Of a stretch of DNA of 64,000 nt, positions 61,130 through 64,000 are shown in pieces. The stretch is from Sclerodactyla briareus (Eukaryota; Echinodermata; Holothuroidea; Dendrochirotida; Sclerodactylidae): contig JAODTK010001032.1 in the NCBI GenBank assembly GCA_026419785.1, positions 1 through 64,000 of the forward strand, read 5' to 3'. The notes under the pieces were generated by a model that ran no database searches, was not told the origin of the DNA, and saw only the letters and a list, made by a program, of their open reading frames with translations. Position 1 is the first letter of the stretch; each line of letters opens with the position of its first letter. The translations under genes and the position numbers were made by a program.

Positions 61130-61901
61130 GGTAACACTCCTATATTCCGACCTCCCAATATTCCGACCTCCCAATATTCCGACCTCTCTTTATTTCGACC
61201 TCCCTGTGTTCCAGCCTCCATAATGTTTTAAATAATCGAGCGTCATAGTTTTATTGAACCGTGATGAGTGTAGTCGACTCAGATGAGATAATGTCGCTTT
61301 CCATTCCCACCCCTCTTTCACCCTCGGTGTGGGAAGGGGCGTCTCATCTTCCGACCAGTCGGAATATAGAGACATTTTCATCGCTAAAAAATCTATATGC
61401 TCCGACCAGTTCCAATCAGTCGGAACACAGGGAGGTCGGAACACAGAGACGATTTTATTTTCGAATGGAAACGTCTCTATATTCCGACCAGCCAGAACAT
61501 GGGGAGGTCGGAACATAGAGAGGTCGGAATATAGTGACGATTTTTTTTCGAGTGAAAAAACGTCTCTATGTTCCGACCAGTCGGAACATAGGAAGGTCGG
61601 AACATAGAGAGGTCGGAATATAAAGAGGTCGGAATATAGAGAGGTCGGAATATAGAGAGGTCGGAATATAGAGACGGTCTTTTTTTTCGAATAAAAAACG
61701 TTTTCATGTTCAGACCATTTGGAACATAGGGAGGTCGGAACATAGGGAGGTCGGAACATAGAGAGGTCGGAATATAAAGAGGTCGGAATATAGAGAGGTC
61801 GGAACATACAGACGATTTTTCTCTCGAATAAAAAAAAACTCGACTCTGTTGGAACATAGGGAGGTCGGAATAGAGAGAGGTCGAAATATCGGGATGTAAC
61901 C
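61130..61901. mobile_element. TIR-bounded element filled with a GAGGTCGGAATATA minisatellite
   Basis: The left end starts GGTAACACTCC then TATATTCCGACCTC. The right end, reverse complemented, starts GGTTACATCCC then GATATTTCGACCTC. Twenty of 25 positions agree. Inside, the same ATTCCGACCTC word is repeated about four times on the left arm and, inverted, more than 20 times on the right. A longer unit of about 120 bp is also repeated (TTTTTTTTCGA, then AAAACGTCTCTATGTTCCG, then ACCAGTCGGAACATAG). About 772 bp with no transposase. No clear target-site duplication. ORFs here (up to 205 codons) only translate the repeat. Confidence 0.6.
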
Positions 61902-62187
61902 GTTGTAGTAAACTAGCATATCGTTTACTGTGGGTTTCCCCGAACGGTAACTATCTGCCTACACTCTGCTGCGAAATCCAGAACCCCACCCACCCCCTGG
62001 CTATGATCGCCGTGTTACGACAAGCCTTCAGCTGGGGACACAGGGGACATCAGTGTCCTCGGTGACTCATCAACGGAGTGGGATACCTGGAGTAAATAAA
62101 AGTCAGTAATAATCGAACACGAGTTTTTACTTCTTTACTTTTTTATGCTTGTATATTATACGACCAGTTATAAGCACCTTTCATTTC
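61902..62187. other. No gene recognised
   Basis: Short spacer between the TIR element and the AAT tract. Confidence 0.5.
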
Positions 62188-62216
62188 AATAATAAGAATA
62201 ATAATAATAATAATAA

Positions 62217-62250
<34 letters not shown>

Positions 62251-62393
62251 CATAATAATAATAAAAAATAATAATAATAATAATATAAAATAATAATAAT
62301 CATAATAATAATATAATAATAATAATAATAATTAATAATAATAATAATAATATAATAATAATAAAATAATAATAATAATATAATAATAATAAA
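62188..62393. repeat. (AAT)n microsatellite
   Basis: AAT/ATA run with a few interruptions. Confidence 0.95.
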
Positions 62394-63663
62394 GCGCTGA
62401 TTCAAAGCTGCATGGACCAACATTTTGTTTCCTCACAACGTAGTGTCATAGGCCTCATCGGCCTTGGGAAACAAGGAATAGAGCCTCTGCAGTTCTGATG
62501 GAGTCACCAAATTTTGGTTTTGTCAGTTTTACTGAATAGCTAACCGACCATGACTATTTCACAGAGAAGGAATTGTGCAAGAATAGTTCCGTTATACGGA
62601 TATCTGAAACCAGCTGTAAAACATTGGGATTGATTCGGCGGAGTCATCAATTAAGAGGACACCCGTCTGCCAGTCACGAGAAATGAAAATGGGCTGTGCC
62701 ATAATTACTCCGTCGGCTTATCGAGTCAGGTCTTAGCCCACGTTTTAATTACAAATACCTCCGCAGTTCGGTGTACTGTATATGGCTGTCCAAGGTAATG
62801 TGCTAACCTAAACCATTCAGTCAATTGGATAATGCTTGCCATACCGCTATACGACGTTGGCAAAAGATTGACCAGTATTTAGTCATTGATTTATTAGTTT
62901 ACGTGAATGCCTTTATGAAGTCGATCCCTGTTAGGGTCATACTGCTATCACATACAGGCAAGCTATATACTCCGGGTGATGTTCCACTCAAATGCAACTG
63001 GCAACCCAATTTATTGTTCTCGCCGAAGCCCGAGGAGACTTTGTGTTCTTGATATCGTATTAGTAAGTGGTGATGACTGCTTGTATTCAGGTACACTGAA
63101 GAACGGTATAAGTGAGATATTTTCTGGGACCTTTATAGGTGGATATACATATCATGAAGATGCCCTTTATTTATCAGCATGGATTGCATGCATGTTGATG
63201 AGTGAGCAGGACTCGATATGATCCGTGGGTATGAATTTTCTTCCAACTTGTGTTCTTTGACATCAGTGAGGAGTCCAAGGACGTAGAAGAGTCACTATAG
63301 TATGAATGAATCGATGTCCAATACTAAAATAGGAGAGGGGGGGGGGATGAGTTTTATTGAAATATATACTTTCAACACTGTGAATGAATGAGTGAATGTT
63401 GTATTGATTTTCACACTTGGGTACTTAATTGTCTGTACAATAAATAGCTAAGTTATCTTTCGACAACGAAGTAGCCAGTTTATCCAACGAGGTCTCTATC
63501 CATTTGGATAGAAAGCTCACAATATCACTGATAATCACGACTGCATTTCGTGCAGTGTACTAACCTCGCCGAACGAGGTAAACTGTTCCACAATTTAGGA
63601 ATTAGAATGAAAGTCCTTCATCAACAAATTTAAAACAACATTCTACATCACAATGGTTAGGGA
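62394..63663. other. No gene recognised
   Basis: Two overlapping plus-strand ORFs at 62825-63052 and 62976-63221 look somewhat protein-like but match nothing I know. A G run is at 63337-63346. Confidence 0.35.
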
Positions 63664-63740
63664 GGCGGATTAGCTCAGTCGGGAGAGCTCCAGACTGCAA
63701 AACCATTGATTGCGAGCCAAAATTTGACGTTCGAGGACTT
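63664..63740 (+). other. tRNA-like sequence (tRNA pseudogene or SINE head)
   Basis: TTAGCTCAGTCGGGAGAGC (63670-63688) is a good RNA polymerase III A box with a D-arm that pairs (GCTC with GAGC). About 50 bases on, GACGTTCGAGGAC (63726-63738) resembles a B box. The expected acceptor-stem partner of GGCGGAT is missing and the anticodon arm pairs poorly, so it is not a normal tRNA. Either a decayed tRNA or the head of a tRNA-derived SINE. Confidence 0.4.
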
Positions 63741-64000
63741 TTCGCAGTGCTGTGGACAAGCATGTCTCCTGAAATGTGTCACGCCACCTACGCGTTTAAG
63801 TGGGTACCCCGTGAGGTGACTTGTGAGAGTAAGGAGCGTTGTATGGAACAGCTACCCATGGGAAGTTCCCCAGCGAACACGACAAAGTGACGTACTGAGA
63901 TGATGCGTCGGTTGAGAAAACGCAAGAGATGCGTGCTGTATGAAACGAGTGCGACAAGTCACTAATAATCAGGCGGTGGTAGGTAATCGATCTGTGAGAA

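Noticed and set aside
61190-61807. 205-codon minus-strand ORF and its neighbours, rich in S, D, L, F, R, P, Y and T
   Set aside because: The frame is a translation of the GAGGTCGGAATATA minisatellite. The same short peptide repeats throughout, and overlapping frames are open for the same reason.
61130-61901. CRISPR-like array
   Set aside because: Units are directly adjacent and variable, with no unique spacers, and the window is eukaryotic.

Overview
The window looks like nuclear DNA of an animal, probably an aquatic invertebrate; I cannot name the species. The evidence is a spliced ABCG-type transporter gene with consensus splice sites and long introns, many microsatellites, a CR1-like LINE, hAT-like elements and a Polinton/Maverick element. 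Nothing is bacterial: there are no operons, Shine-Dalgarno sites, CRISPR arrays or long ORFs. Almost every recognisable protein is broken by one- or two-base frameshifts, including one exon of the host transporter. The reading errors may therefore partly come from an unpolished long-read assembly, and only partly from decay.

Layout. 1-7.7 kb: 3' part of an ABCG1/ABCG4-like half-transporter gene on the plus strand (exons at about 100-243, 5182-5334, 7270-7376 and 7435-7663). The introns hold microsatellites and one unexplained minus-strand ORF. 7.7-14.2 kb: non-coding DNA with a hAT-like element (10731-11348) and a possible MITE near 12.9-13.2 kb. 14.26-18.85 kb: an old tandem duplication, about 1.75 and 2.4 kb per copy. 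18.9-25.4 kb: mostly unassigned, with a (CATA)n tract and a 'CCGGACAA' minisatellite.

25.4-39.4 kb: a decayed or badly sequenced Polinton/Maverick, markedly AT-rich. I can place a minus-strand accessory gene, two capsid-type candidates, a packaging ATPase, a conserved small gene, a DD35E retroviral-type integrase and a protein-primed family B DNA polymerase. Together these are the genes such an element needs to copy itself, integrate and possibly build a virion. Terminal inverted repeats and the protease were not found.

40.3-41.1 kb: minus-strand reverse-transcriptase tail of a second LINE. 41.7-48.2 kb: microsatellites, a dispersed repeat shared with 58.6-59.0 kb, and one possible proline-rich exon. 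48.2-50.0 kb: hAT-like DNA, including an inner element with matching 8-bp target-site duplications. 53.3-57.25 kb: a CR1-like LINE with an SGNH-esterase ORF, an APE endonuclease and a reverse transcriptase, all frame-broken. 57.4-64 kb: simple repeats, a terminal-inverted-repeat element filled with a 'GAGGTCGGAATATA' minisatellite (61130-61901), and a tRNA-like sequence near the right edge.
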